DNA of 64,000 bases, taken from assembly GCF_040807025.1 (NCBI RefSeq), contig NC_090943.1, positions 9,782,356 to 9,846,355 of the forward strand, given 5' to 3'. Shown here one piece after another: positions 1 through 13,291 of this stretch (the first letter of the stretch is position 1; every line of letters starts with the position of its first letter). The position numbers were made by a program, and so were the translations under genes. This DNA comes from Struthio camelus. Its lineage: Eukaryota > Chordata > Aves > Struthioniformes > Struthionidae. Below the pieces are notes generated by a model. It saw nothing but the letters and a program-made list of their open reading frames with translations. It did not search any database and was not told the DNA's origin.

Positions 1-770
1 AGTGTCCCTGTTTCCCAGAATGAAAGAGAAATTTAACTTTCGGAATAATTTATCCTGGGTAGTATCATATTTATGGCAGCCTTTTTTTCTTGCCAGTTTT
101 TCTACTGTGCCTGCAGTTATTTGCACTGCTTCCCTTACTTTTTGCATAATCACTAGTTTCCTCATTTTTGCAAACTGCATTCATGACCTTTTCTAAATAT
201 TCAATAACGCCATAAGCCAGCTGAGAATCACTTTTTGTCCTCATGCATATTATACCCAGCTGTACAGGGAGCTCATGCTCTTCTCTTTTCACCTGCCCCT
301 ATTTCTTTTTCCAGGGCCCTGCTTCAAGGAACAACTTGAGTCCTACGGCAAATTGCATGCTCCTTGGAATGCCGTTAGCCTCTTTTCACTGGTGCCTAGC
401 TGCAAATCCAGGTTAGCTGCACATTTATAGCTTGTTCATTACCAGTAGAAGCATTCGCTGGTGCATGGGCATGACAAGAATGCAAATCTCTGCAGAGGGA
501 CACAGGAGGGGCCCCTTCTTTGCCAAGGTTTGTACACTACCCAGCAGAGAAATACTTGAATCTAAACTGCATTTCAAGGACTGTTATCAGCCTCTTTCAA
601 AGGGTGAATTGCGTCAGCAGGTCTGGACCATGCAAGCTGGCTGCTAGAAGTCCTGTTTGCTGTTTGCCTTTCCGACCACCACCTTTCTAACAAAAGTCAG
701 AGTAAGAAAATAGAAATAAGCTCCTGTTGCCATGTTTCCCTCAAACTCTGTGAGATCCTTCAGTGCCTGA
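1..770. other. Unique non-coding sequence, nothing recognised
   Basis: Short open frames on both strands have no recognisable domain and no consistent splice context. I see no repeat family, promoter or RNA gene in this stretch. Confidence 0.5.
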
Positions 771-860
771 ATAGGGATAGGAAGAGGCGATAGGAAGCCT
801 TGTCCAACTTCTGATCGCGAGAAGTCCCTTCCAATGTAAATTATTCACTGATTCTATGAA
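771..860 (+). mobile_element. CR1 LINE 3' tail, short degraded fragment
   Basis: The stretch reads like the terminal part of an avian CR1 3' UTR: a TTGTCCAACTT-like segment, then AGAAGTCCCTTCCAA, then an AAATTATTC..TGATTCTATGA end resembling the terminal octamer repeats (ATTCTATG-like) of CR1. Only about 90 bp is recognisable and no open reading frame remains, so it is a 5'-truncated dead copy. The orientation follows from the terminal repeat being at the right end. Divergence from the typical CCCTTCCAACC motif makes the subfamily uncertain. Confidence 0.55.
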
Positions 861-1439
861 AGTGCTGTAAATGTCGTGTCTTTACCATGCACACCAACTG
901 GCCCAGCTGCATTTCCTAGTGTCCAGCTCACACAGAGCCTTTTCTGGTGATGAGTTTTCAGGTTCTGTGCTGCATTTCACATCTGTCAGCAAATTCCAGG
1001 TCTGTCAATATTTCTCTGCTTTCTCCTGTTTCAAGGGAAAACTTCTACAGCAGGTTGTGGATCATTTTTTTGAGCTGGCTCACTAGCCCAAGAGAGGAGG
1101 TTTGCAAACAGGCTTCCAGCACATACAGATGTTCAACAGTTGCTGTTCACAGAAAGATGCTGTCTAATTATTTAATCTTTCCAGGAAAATCGACACCTCT
1201 TGACCGAGATCTGATTTCACCTCCTTTGGCAAAGTGTCTGGGCTTAAAGTCTTTTGCCACGTCCAGTTCTGGCCGGACTAGCAGTTCTCCTTAAAAAAGC
1301 TGGCTCCCTCTACTACCTTATCCATCATATCTTTTTATTTTAGTGGTATATAAATTAGGGGTCCTGCAAGGTATTCAAGTCGCAAGGCAAAAGCAGAGAT
1401 GGAGCCGTCTATCTTTGACGTCATCGTGTTTCATGCACA
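861..1439. other. Unique non-coding sequence between two CR1 fragments
   Basis: A 115-codon frame on the plus strand (947-1294) shows no recognisable domain and is overlapped by another frame. I see nothing else I can support here. Confidence 0.4.
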
Positions 1440-1640
1440 CAGAATCACAGAATCACAGAATCGTTTAGGTTGGAAGGGACCTCTGGAGATCATCTAGTCC
1501 AACCTCCCTGCTCAAGCAGGGTCACCTAGAGCACATTGCCCAGGATCACATCCAGACGGGTTTTGAATATCTCCAGGGAAGCAGACTCCACTACCTCTCT
1601 GGGCAACCTGTTCCAGGGATAGCGAACCACAGCCCTGCTT
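1440..1640 (-). mobile_element. CR1 LINE, 5'-truncated 3' end, minus orientation
   Basis: The left edge carries tandem AGAATCAC units, which are the reverse complement of the CR1 terminal repeat. They are followed by GGTTGGAAGGGACCTC, GATCATCTAGTCCAACC, a CTGCTCAAGCAGGGTCACC segment and CTCTGGGCAACCTGTTCCAG. This motif order is diagnostic of the avian CR1 3' region read on the opposite strand. The copy is short, as is usual for CR1, which is 5'-truncated on insertion. Similarity fades after the TTCCAGGG near 1620, so the right boundary is approximate. It is the best preserved mobile element in the window and therefore probably the youngest. I did not identify a target-site duplication. Confidence 0.93.
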
Positions 1641-3096
1641 TCCTGAGCATAAGAGCAAACAGGCAACTGGAAATAATTTCTTTGCTTGCTATTCAGCCAG
1701 CACTTGTCCCCAAGCCCCCAGTCTTGAGGCTCATCCCAAGACCAACCCCCTTCTACACGGGGTTACAGGCACCCCCAAAGGTTTCTTTGCTACCTGTACA
1801 ACCCGCTCATGCCCCTTCCAGTGCCAAGCTCAGCAAATCTCCTCCCAGCTCACTGGTGTTCCCGGGTGATTTCACATTTGCTTTTATGAGTTCAGGCACC
1901 TGCTTAACTGTCTGTAACACTGCCTCACATTAAAGGCACTAATTAAACCTTTCACTACTGATGAGGTTTATTCCATCTTAGAAAATGTGCTCTCTATCTT
2001 CTCATCCCCAAGCACGTGCTGTTACACTCCCACAGTCAAAGCACTGCAAGAGCAAGTGACCTTGACTTTTGTCCTTGGAGAAGCCAATCTTTGGTCATCC
2101 CTATAGGAGCCTTCCCGGATTTACCCTTAATTCAGCAGCTTTCTTCCACCAAATCCCTACAACTTCTCTATCACCAGGGGAAAAACAGTGATTTGTGCAT
2201 AAGCACAAATAGGGAGAGAAATAGAGTTAAGGTAAAGTTGCATTATTTTATGATGATATATTGATTTCATTTTTACCTACACCGACAATATGCAATGTGT
2301 GGATCATTTGTGCACTGTAGTTTACCTGTCTTGGCCTAGGTTGGAAGCACTATTGCAATACAAAGAAGTATGGAGTTTGCGAATCTTAAAGACATAACAC
2401 CGTGTTGACTTTCTGGCACATACTCACCTGAATCTCACTTTACTGGCAGAGAGCTCCAAAACTTACGGTCAGGGAATAAAAAACTTAATTTCCTGCCCTT
2501 CACAGAAATATCCTCTGCACTTAGCATTTTTTTATCAGATAGAACTGGTTAGCGTGTTTTTTTCTCACAATGACTGATTTAATGTTAGCATCAGCTCTGC
2601 CTGAAATATGCAGCACGTAATTGACTTCCCACACAGCTTTAATGAAGAACGGCACTTTCCCTCCTGGCAGTGCAGACAAGGCACCGTGAAGTTACTGCTC
2701 ACGCTGCCTATCCCCAAGATTTACTTTGTATGAAAGGGCTGCTTTTTAAGTATTTTTCTCTTTGTTTTAGGTTGTAGAAGCAGCTCTGCCCACGTAGACA
2801 GCATTGACAAGGAAAGCGGGATCTGGGCAGTCAATATGGGGAAGAATTTTTTTTGGAGGAAAGAGTTGGAGGATTTGACTGGCATTCTTACAGTACGCTA
2901 CCCCAAATATACCCTGAACTGTTTTTAATCCATAAATTCTTTCCATGAAGCTCTCCTCTGTGTGCGAGCGTGAGATGGCTGCAGGTTGTTCACCGAAACG
3001 GCTCTTCCCACTGCGCCTGGACAAGTCCACTTCTGCTCACTCGCTGCTCAGTGAGTGAATGCTATGGATACACATAACACATAAACACATAAAGCT
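1641..3096. other. Unique non-coding sequence
   Basis: No repeat family or gene is recognised. There is a good splice-acceptor-like sequence (pyrimidine tract ending TTTTAG) at about 2752-2770, but no convincing paired donor. An 87-codon minus-strand frame at 2767-3030 overlaps it without a recognisable domain. Confidence 0.4.
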
Positions 3097-3127
3097 ATAG
3101 CATGCTTTCACCATGCTATGGTGAAAG
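3097..3127. repeat. Inverted repeat with two mutually exclusive hairpins
   Basis: CTTTCACCAT (3105-3114) and ATGGTGAAAG (3118-3127) are perfect 10-bp complementary arms around a 3-base loop. The overlapping arms ATAGCATG (3097-3104) and CATGCTAT (3112-3119) form an alternative 8-bp stem around a 7-base loop. The two stems share bases and cannot form together. No surrounding gene gives this a known role. Confidence 0.7.
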
Positions 3128-6100
3128 GGAAGGCAAGAAAACTGGAGGTCTTCTGCTTCACATGGCCAGATTTGGGTTCCTCGCCTGTGCAGCGCAGAGC
3201 TGTTGCTCAGCCCCAGGAGAAGTCAGAGGGGCAATGGCAAGGCTGGCCAGGATGTCTCAGTGCAGATGGTGCCCGTGCGGGGCACTGCCATGCTTCAAGA
3301 GCTACGGAGGAAGCTGGACTTTGAATTGGTGGGGAAGCTCCCAACAAAAAATGTTCTTAAAATGTTTTGGTTTGCCCTGTTCAAAACATTAGATACCTGT
3401 TTTTCAGTTTTAAATGACAGTTTTAATTTTACTTCAATGTCATTAGGAAAACCTGAAGAAATTATGTATTTATCTTTGCCTGAAATTATTTCTCTTCTCT
3501 CTCCAGATTTTTTTCAGTCTTTGTGTTAAATTTTGGTTGACTTTTCCTTAAATAACCTTTGTTAAACTTTGAATGACTTTTCCTTGGCGTATCTAATGAA
3601 CTAGACTATCAAATATGTGTATAAAGCCGTCTTTCATTATTCTAGACCTCAGCACCTGATCACAGGTTATCAATCCTGTGGCTTCCAGCTGTCAGCTGCA
3701 GATCTTGTGTGACATCAGTGTCCCTCCATCCGCAAAGAGGAATGTACTCATTTCATAGGATGAAAGATCCATGTCGGCACTGTTTTGTTCTAGCACTGAT
3801 AAAATATCACCGTCTGTATAAACCTCAAATATTGAAAGATTACAGCACTGACTTAAAAATAATATTTAAAATAAAAACAAGCACATAAACTTTTTGAATC
3901 AAGGACTATCTTTTTATTCTATACATAGTTCATGATGGGCCACCTAGTCCAACATACAACATACAAACATGCTACTATTTATAAACAGAGTAATTTTTAT
4001 CAATTTTCATTGTGGTTTTTTATTATTATTATTTTAGTTTGTATGTAGACCTGTGGACCTTTCCTTTGCATCTATTAAGGTCAGCTTTTTCCAGGGCAGG
4101 GGAAAGGGAAGTCATTCTCACACTGCCATTACTCCGAGATCTGGGGCTTTAGAAATGGTACTGAATGTTACGGAAGTTGCAGAAAAATGACAGATCTGGA
4201 CACTGTCTGTGATCTCCTCATACACGTAGCTAACGCTGTATTTTTTTCAGAGATATGTTAACTGAGAACCAAACATTTTGTAGCTCTGTCAGAAAGTAAA
4301 CGGTGTATTCTGACTGTGCAGGAAATTCGTTCAGCTGAAATATACGTGTTTATTAGCACAAATCTCATTAAGATGGATTTTTTTTTAACCACTAAAATCC
4401 CTTCTAATGTGTTTTATTAAACTGCAAAACATTGTAATAATGAGCTATCTGTAGAGATAATGCCTTGCAGAAACTATTTTACAAAGCATCGCTACCGCTA
4501 ACTCCTCTAATATCTACAACTCATTGCAAAACAGCATTGTTGTCACAGCTGCTGAGCATGTGAAGTAGGGGCATATAAGGAATTTCAAAAAAAAAAAAAA
4601 CACCCTAGAAAAGCTCCATTCTGCGAGGTGGAACATCTGTCACCTCTCTCTGGACTAGGAAGTTGTAATTTTCCAAATGAACAGCCCATCTAATGGGTAA
4701 CTGCAATGCATAACTGTTCTCATAGGTTTCACAGGCAGGTAGTGCCTTTGCTGTTGCACCGTACAAAGGAAGGACACATCCTCCAGTGTTAACCGCTGGG
4801 AAAGCAAATGCAAGCCCTCACCAGGAAGCATAGTTTTTGGAGTCAGGAAAAGAGATCCAAATCTGAACAACATAGACAACTGGGAAATTCAGAAGGATGA
4901 AGCAGGTTGGCCTCCACCCCCATAAAGTGTGGAAGCCAAGCTGTGTTTGTATCGCAGTGTCCCGGGGATGCTGTTAATCAGAACCGTGACAACGTGTGTC
5001 ACAGGGACTTGGCAATACGACACACAGCCCGGCACGGCCGTAATGCAGCACAGCCAATGCTATGGGCAGTCAGCCACCAACGCAGCTCTCTTCCACTAAA
5101 GCTACTCTCAGAGCTGAAGAAGTTTCCTATGATATAGCTTGAAAACACACAAGGGTGGGAGGGAAAAAAAGCATAAAGTGATTCACCAGCTCCAAAAGCT
5201 CCCAGGACTGGGAGGAAGCGGGAACGAAACGCCAGAACTAGGGGGTGAAAAAACAGTATTCCTGCTTCCTGTTGCAGAAATGGAAAAATGAGCAGTGACT
5301 ACTGTGACTTTTCTTGCCATAGAAATTTAAGTTTCACTTTGCTAGGACACCGATACTAACTGCTGTTCACCCTGAGCTAAAGAAGAAAAGGGTAGGTGGA
5401 AGGGAGGGAAGATTCTCAATTATTTAATGAAAGTCTCTAAAAAAGAGAGGATAATGCCCCTGTGATGGAAAATACCCAGGAGGAGCAACCTTGCAGTCTT
5501 TGTGGAGCTGGTGGAAGAAGCTGCTGGTCAAAGGCAGGCTGGCTTAGCAGTCTCACCGTGACTAAGCAGGCAATAATTATGGCTGGGAAATATATAGGCG
5601 GCTGATGGAGTTCACAAATTCGTGTTATCGCTGGAGAGGCCAGGCCATCAAAACGATAGCCCACTTTCTCCTCCACCCCTTTGGTCAACAGCTACATGGA
5701 CAGCAGGTGCAAGGTTCACCCCACTCCCTGGCCCCAGGGCCACCGGACTCGTTCAGCTGCGCGTGCTGCCTTTGCCACTCCTGCTACTGCTTCTTCCAGG
5801 TGAGCAAGGAAAACAACTCCTGTGGGAACTAACAGGAAGCTGTGCTGTCCCAATTCCACAAATTTTTGTGTAGTCACCAAGAAGGATGGTAGATCACTGT
5901 GACCGTGAGGCTTTCTGCAGCTAGAATAAAATAGTTTAAAATTTTGTGAAATGAAGTGCCTCTTACTATTTAAATATTCACATTTTAAGAAGAAGATAGG
6001 AATTTTACATTTGATTTGAAGCGTTCCTCCTCTGTATTGACAGATACTGCCCTCATTGTTTGCAAAACTCACAGCACCTTGCAAAGCCCGCATAGCACAG

Positions 6101-9100
6101 CCTAGACCGAGATGGAGAGCGCTCGGACCACAGAGGCCAGCAGGCCTGAGCATTCAGATGGGCTGCGCACTGAAAGCAGAAAGCTACACAAAGACGGGAA
6201 AACAGCCTTTGGAAAACACTAGACTCTTCTGTTAATCAACATCTGCTGTTCTATGAACAAGTGAAACGTAAATGTGGAAATAGCATGAAAGCTACATCTC
6301 ACAGAACTAAAAGCACCCCGTGCTATCTACCCAACCACAGCTCTGTGCTGTGCTACCATTTGCTACATGCCTGGGTAAATAATCTCAATAAATTAAGCAA
6401 ACCAGAAAAACGCATCCATTCTGAAGTCAGTGAACAATTAGGTGAAGCCCTGCCAAAGACTGCCATTGACATGTGCATCTCTCACTTTCCTACAAATCTA
6501 TGAGCATTGGTTCCACACAACAGACAGGAGATGTTCTACAGATGTTGTGCAGAACTCAGTACAGTTGCAACCAGAGAGTGGCATTGCTCAGCAGCCTCAG
6601 GCCTTACAGGCAGTGACCATCAGTCTGCTAAAGGCACAGTCTGCTCTGATCCTTCAGCCTACTACACAGCACTTAAACATTTCCTCTCTATGGCCTGAAG
6701 ACCTGGTAAAAGACTATCATGGTAGCAGAAAATGCAAAAATGCTTCCCCGAATAAGAATTAGGATCCTGGCTAAAGTCCTCACACTGGCAGATCCCACTT
6801 TCTTCATTAGGGAAAACTGGTGAGAGACCCTGAGGTTTCTATGAGTGAACCCCAGCGCATAACATGTGCTTTAATATTAAAAGTGCAGTTCCATCAGCTG
6901 CGCCATTGCAACTGAGCCCAAACTGTAAGTCACCTAACTGATCAGCCAAGGATTGCCCAACCTTGTAATGCTGGCAGTATATTTGAAGAGTAGATCATTC
7001 ATCTATCACAGAGCCCCCTGCTACAGATATGCTCAGGACCATGAGTTTCCAGATGGTGGTAGCACACCTGCACTGAACAGGCAAGAAAATTTTCTTCTGG
7101 AGGTGCAGCCTCATCAGCTTCAGGGTCAGCTTGGCACAGATCTTCATGCAAAAGCTGTTTATTTTTCTGGAATTCACCCACAAGCTGTCCCAAGAACACA
7201 GCATAACTCCTTCCTGCTCCCATCAGTGGCCTGAGTTCAGAATGGAGCTGTTTAGAGCAAAAGCATTTTGAAAAGAGCTCTTCTTCCAAGAGCTGCTTCT
7301 CAGTTTTGCATCCTTCTTCTTGTTTCTAACATAACACCCATTCAGGAGGAGCTTCGGGTGTGGAGGGTGAAGCTGCTACTTCTAAAACCGCAAACAAAAT
7401 TGCATGCCCTCTGAGATCAAGTAGATTTGAGTATGTCGTTATGTGTATCCACCTACTAGCTGTGCACAAGGAAAAGGCTATGAAAAACATAAAGAGCTCT
7501 GTCCCGGAAGAAATGAGGAATCTCATCACAGAGTAAATCCTCTGGTCCGATTCTACATACTCAATGAGGCAGACAGTACTAGACCTCTTCCCATGACAGA
7601 GGTCCTAATTGTTCCTTCCTTTCCTTTATTTCTCTACTAACAGTATCAAAGAGAAAAAAGCCCCAATCATCTGCAAATCATTGTGTTAACTGAAGCCCAC
7701 TCGTTACGCCAAGAGCAGGGGAGTACGAGCTGTTTGCTCAGAAATAGAGCTCCCATTGCTAAATTTGTACTGGCATGCAATGGGCATTGTAAATAAGTAT
7801 TCCTGATAGCACCCAACTGACTTTGGATGAGGGGTTGAGATTTGCACCGCAGTTTTCATCAGTTGTTCCCAAGAGTGGTTCATTCATTAACTGATGCTTT
7901 TGCCTGATAATTATTGCATAGCCATTACCTGTGAAACAGTTATTCTATTCAGTGGATATTCTAATGCAAAAACCTCACTGCATAAAGAAAACAGAAGAGA
8001 TGTCGTGTTTATTAATATTCGGTGTCTGCTACAGTAAGTGCTTTTGCAGACAATATCCACACTTGCTCCGCAAGAATGTATAACTAATGCACTTCCGGAA
8101 ATGATCTCATGAAGCAGAAACTGTGAAGCTAAGAACAGATGGAAAGCAATCTTCCGCTCACTTCTGCATTTTGAAATTAGAAATAATTTCCAAATAAGAA
8201 CTTAGATTAACAAAGAAACTGCAGGAGCAGAAATATAGAAAATATGGTACTTCCACTCATTACTTGGGAACGTTCAAGTCTTCCCATTTACTTTCAGTGA
8301 TTATTTGCTTTTGCTTAAAAAAAAAAAAGTGTTTAATTGTGAGAAAATAATTAGAGTTAATTAATGTGGTGGGCTCACTGAATGCTTCTTCTGCGTATCT
8401 TAAATATCCTCAAGGAAATCCTGTTGCTTATAAATTGCAATTTATAAATACTATACCCCACTATAAACAGCTGGAGGAGCAAGAGGAAGGAGAGTTTACT
8501 ACTGGGAAGTAAAGAACGTCTTCTCTGATCCACGTCTTATCAGCCTCAGACTCAAGTGCAAAAGACAGAAGGAAATTCATCACATGCAGGACAGGTAGTT
8601 TAAAGGTGGGAGGAAGGTCTGACAGGCAAGCAGGGAAACGATCCTGGAGAAATAATGAATGAGAAATAGGCACGGCTGGAGAAGCCGAGGGGAAGAGTTG
8701 TGCTTTTGATGCATTTGTAGAAAGCAGCCAGGCATATTTTACTGTATACTTTTGCTGCAGTGGAAGAAACTATTGTGGTCAGATTAGTTCCCCTCCCTGC
8801 TGTGACTTTTTTTGTCTGTAGAACAAGAAGTAAAATAAGAAATAGGAGATTCACAGCTTTGAGTTTCACTCTGAGGACGTGCATTTAGAGCTCACAACTG
8901 CCACAGTGGGTCGCACAGGTGATACCTGACCACTGGTTTCAGGGCTAGAGACTCTCTTTACACCATTTACACCAATTCCTCCCCCATGTACCTCTTGAGG
9001 GGCATGAAAGCCATCTGTAGGCAACATAAGGCACATTGACCTGCCTACTGCTACGTGGGGTGGAGGGATCTTCATCTTAATGAAACTCAGACCTAGACTT

Positions 9101-12100
9101 GTCATGGAACGATTTGTAGACTGAAATGGAGAAAGTAATGGTAAAGCAATTAAAGAGAGTAGAGGTTAAGTAATGAGCTAACACACATCTAATGGAGATA
9201 AAAATGACTGAAACTAAAAGCTCTTTTCTTTTTTCCATTTATTTTCTTTAAAAATACGAAGATGAAAGACATGGAATATCTCTGAAAAATAAGTGTTGCT
9301 GAAATGCAAGAGCCACTTGAAATTACCTAGCATTTACCCCTCTGAAAAAAGAGACTTCTGTGCAGAGCAACCTCCACACTGCTTCTTCCTGAGGCCTCTG
9401 ATCACTTGTCCACACCTTGCAAACATTCCTGTTTGCTAGAGGCGCAGAGATCGAACCATGCCAGAGGATTCCTGCCCTGCTGTTAACCCCTTTTAAATGG
9501 AATAAGAAAGATTGATAAAGGGTGCTGGGTCTTGGGTCTGGTAGGGCCAGTACCTCTTCAGAAAGGCTAGGCTGAAAGCCAGCTTTATCCCTTGTTTATA
9601 TCTTGTTTTCAATTCTTCTTTTTCACTAGATTTGCAGCAACTTTTGAAGTCTCTGTAGCAGTTCCCTGGAGTAACTCAGTTCCGTTTCGTCAGAAGATTT
9701 TGATCTTTCACAGACCGTGACCAAAACGGGATTGATTTAGAAAGGAAGAAGAGCCTCAAATCCCTGACGGCTTAGAAGCTTGGTTCTGTCTCACTTTACA
9801 TCCAAATATTTGTTGCCCAAATGTTTGACTAGTGATCTCACACTGGCATAAATTTCCCCCAGCACCCAAATCTTTCAGGCTACAACATCAAATACACGTT
9901 AAGGAGACCACAGGCCCACAAGAGGTTACAGGATGAATTGGATGCCTTCTCTTCTGTTTCTGGTCAGGAGTAGTAATTGCAAAGACACTTCTGATTAAAA
10001 AGATGAACCGAACAGGACACGCGTGCTGGAGAAGCTGACTGGCATAAACAAGAGGTTCAGGATGGATCGGGACATAGATCTCCATGGGGCTCTATTTTAT
10101 CTGGTTCAAAGCCTATGTCCCTTAGTATAATTGACAGAAAGAAGTTCCTTCCTGATCAGCTCACAGGCTACTCACAGTATGTTACAGGCTCCTTTTCTCA
10201 AACACTCTCTCCGAGATGTTGAGCCTGGAGCTTTTCCCTCCCCTCCGTGCTGGATCCTGTGCAGAACTGGGCTGAGTCACCACAGAAGTCCTGTACTGGT
10301 TTGAACTGGGGGGCTTTGACCCGACAGAAATGCTGTCCTCCCTCAGAACGGCTGTAAATGGCACAGAAAGTACAAGACTGCAGTATCCACTGAAAAGTGC
10401 CTCTCCTACATCGCGTGAGTGTCGGTATCTTAAGGGTGTCTCATTGACATGATAAGCAGTTCTTGGAGGCCTGTCTGCAGAGAGAGGAGCTCACTCAATG
10501 CTTGCTCATTTCATTCACATCCTCAGCTCAGTGTCCTTTGATCACTGGCACACCTGCACATGCTTCAAGGCCAAAACTCGTTTTGATGCTGCTATAGACA
10601 TTATGCTCTGCAGCAGCTTGTAGGCTTGAATGACCTAATAATTCAAATCTCCAAATTTCCTTGGAGCAATAGCTGCTTTTGCAACACTTGGATCTATCAT
10701 CTAGCCCATAATGCAACGTGTGAATTGGCACATTAGCACCAAGTCTTCAAATATGTACATGCAGTTCATCCATCTTCATGAAATGGTATCAATTTGGCTG
10801 CCAGGCAGACATGCTGAGAGCTGTCTTTCACTTAAAGTTTTCATCTTATTGAGCTGGGCTATTGAGGGAAGGTAAAGTGAAATTCAGCAGGAGGTAATGA
10901 ACAAGCTTCATTCGCTGTTCTCTGCATTCCTACCCAGATCTTCCTCCTTCCCCCATCCCTCCTTACCCCTTCTTTCTTCTCAAAATAACATTACACTGTT
11001 TTCCACATCACACTGTGTGGAGCAGCTTCTAATTTAATGCAAGGCATCCTACCCAGACAACCCTTTCCCAGGGCATCACTTTACCAAGTCAATCTTGTTT
11101 TGAAAATACCCTCTCGATTTTCTCATCAGTCCCAGGTAGATCCTCCCTTATGTGTCAGGACCACTCACTGTCAAACAGATTTTGTAGTCTTCTTCATAAG
11201 TCAGCTAACCTCCATCTTAAAAAATACTTTTGTTTTTTGACCCCTGACCTCGTTACTCACTGCATGGGTGATCAATGGATTTTGACTCACTTCCTCATAG
11301 CCTGGCTTATTGTTTGGCTTTGGTGGTAGCCCTAAAGAAAATTTACTTCAGAGACATTCTGTTTCTTATGGTACAAAACACACAATGAGTAAAACGAAAG
11401 AGTGTCTAAAGGCATCACCCCTTCAAGTTTAAAACAGCAATAGTACACCAAAATACTGTTTAAGACAAGAATATTGGCAACCTTGGGCCCCAAGGACTAG
11501 GCTCTGCTTTACATAAAATCTTCTCCTGCTTCCTTAATACTGAAAGCCTGGCGGTATTTTTATGCCTGGCTTGCAGTAAAAATGTGGTGTCTAGGCACTA
11601 CCATAGCCTAAAGACCTCTCTGTGCTAGGTGCTGCACAAACACAGATCACGGAGGCAATCCACTGCAAAGGAGCCTGATGTTCAAATACCTGAGGAGTAG
11701 TGAGAAGTGGGACCTGGGGAGGAGAGAGGGCTGCAGGGCAGTGCAGCAGCTGATCAGCCCTCACCCTGCTCCCTGCAAGCATCACAGACAAGTGTTTCGA
11801 GGAGTTTGAAGGAAGGTGTCCCGCTGCTTCCCAGCCATGTAGAGGTCTGGAAGGGGAAGAGCGGAGAAGGCAGAGGAGCACTGTTTGGAAAGCAAAAGAG
11901 ACACCCAGTGGAGCCTACCGCTGGGGCAGGCATTGCCCTCTGTGCCGGATGACGGAGGAGGCCGTAGAGGTGAAGGCAAACAAGAGGTTTCTGCTCTATA
12001 CAAACAAGATGGCAGCAGGAGGACATCCGAATGGACTAAGACGATCGAAGCAGTGAGCTGGGGAAGTGCTTTCCACCCCAGCGAGATGGCAAGGCTGGGG

Positions 12101-13229
12101 CAGGGCAGCATTTGTCCCCACCAGAGACAGGAACGTTGCAGTAGCAGGATGCTCTGAGCATCCACCAGTGCGGACCTGCTAAAAGCAAGGGCTGGAGGAA
12201 CCTCTTATAGTCCATGGCAAAATCCCAACAGACTTTGGTGGAAGGAGAGTCTGGTTCCAAGCTATAGGTCATTTCTGCATAACTCTTTACAAAACATGTC
12301 TCATATGTAATATATGTTTTCACCATTGTCTTCACTGCTGCACTTTATGCCTTCTCTCCTTTTTCTTTGATCTCCCAGTTTCCCAACAGGGAAAAAATGT
12401 TCACAAAAAAGTTGATTTCTTTTAGAAATGTTGGAGAGCAAGGAAGAGATCTGGCAGCTTTGTTTATGTTGCTGTGAGCACATCATATACCAAAGAATGA
12501 TTTTTTTCTGGCATTTACTGTGAAGTATCACATCTTGTTTTGCCAATTTTTTGGCCTGCTAAGTAAAAAAAAACCTGGAAGTCCAAGGTAACTTGTAGTA
12601 TCTTAAATTCCAACTTGCAGGAGCACCTTGAAATGCTGCATCTGAAAAACCAAAATATTAAAACATTTTAGGCCATGAGAAGCAAATAACGAATACTTGA
12701 GTGTGCTTAGTAGCAGAGGAAAAAATCCCTTTGACATCGGATCACACGCACAATGTGAGGAGAGGCAAATACTGCCTGTTACTTTAATACATGGATGTGA
12801 TTGCTTTCTGCTTTACATTGATTTTGTACTGTGTGAATTCATTGGCTTCAGAATAGTAACTATTGATTTGCAGTGGTAAAAGCAAATAGAAAATCTAGTC
12901 CCATCTGTTACAAAAACCAAGGCTCTTCTTGTTTTTATGGCAAAGTTTTTGCTTCAGTGAAACTATAAATGAAACAACTAGTTTAAATTGAAATACCGTT
13001 TTTCCCAGGTTAAGACTGTAGAATTTATGAGGAAGGAGTTGGCAGAACTTGTTTAACCACCTGACAGCAATGATTTTAGTATTAAGGGAATGGAAAACCT
13101 CTTCAAATCGGCAGCTGCAAGGAGTTGCTTGTGGACATTTTTCACAGTAGTCACAAGATGCACTCTAAACAAGGCTCTTGAGGTTTGTTTTTCCCCTCCA
13201 GGCAGAGAAACAACTAAGAAAGTTTAGCT
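3128..13229. other. Long unique non-coding stretch
   Basis: About 10 kb with only scattered short frames, none with a recognised domain. A TTA-rich run lies near 4020-4035 and an A14 homopolymer at 4587-4600. A phrase resembling a CR1 end (CCACCTAGTCCAAC near 3938) is too short to call. GC is slightly higher around 11.7-12.2 kb, where overlapping frames on both strands reflect composition rather than a gene. No promoter, RNA gene or full mobile element could be supported. Confidence 0.4.
4587..4600 (+). repeat. Poly-A run (A14)
   Basis: Uninterrupted run of 14 A. No retrotransposed sequence is recognisable immediately upstream, so it is called simply as a homopolymer. Confidence 0.9.
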
Positions 13230-13230
13230 T

Positions 13231-13291
13231 AGAAAATAGATAGAAAAAATAGACAGAAAAATAGAAAAAGAAATAGATAGAAAATAGATAG
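13231..13291. repeat. Imperfect ATAGA/TAGAAAA low-complexity tract
   Basis: About 60 bp built from imperfect AGAAAATAGATAG and TAGAAAAA units on the plus strand. Translated on the minus strand it gives an aromatic, hydrophobic run that inflates the 154-codon frame 13165-13629, which should therefore not be read as a membrane protein. Confidence 0.8.

Noticed and set aside
3925-3960. Short phrase resembling a reverse CR1 end
   Set aside because: Only about 15 bases match and no adjacent CR1 motif follows.
11590-12335. Cluster of overlapping frames on both strands
   Set aside because: Mutually overlapping frames in several phases reflect a local shortage of stop codons and not a gene.
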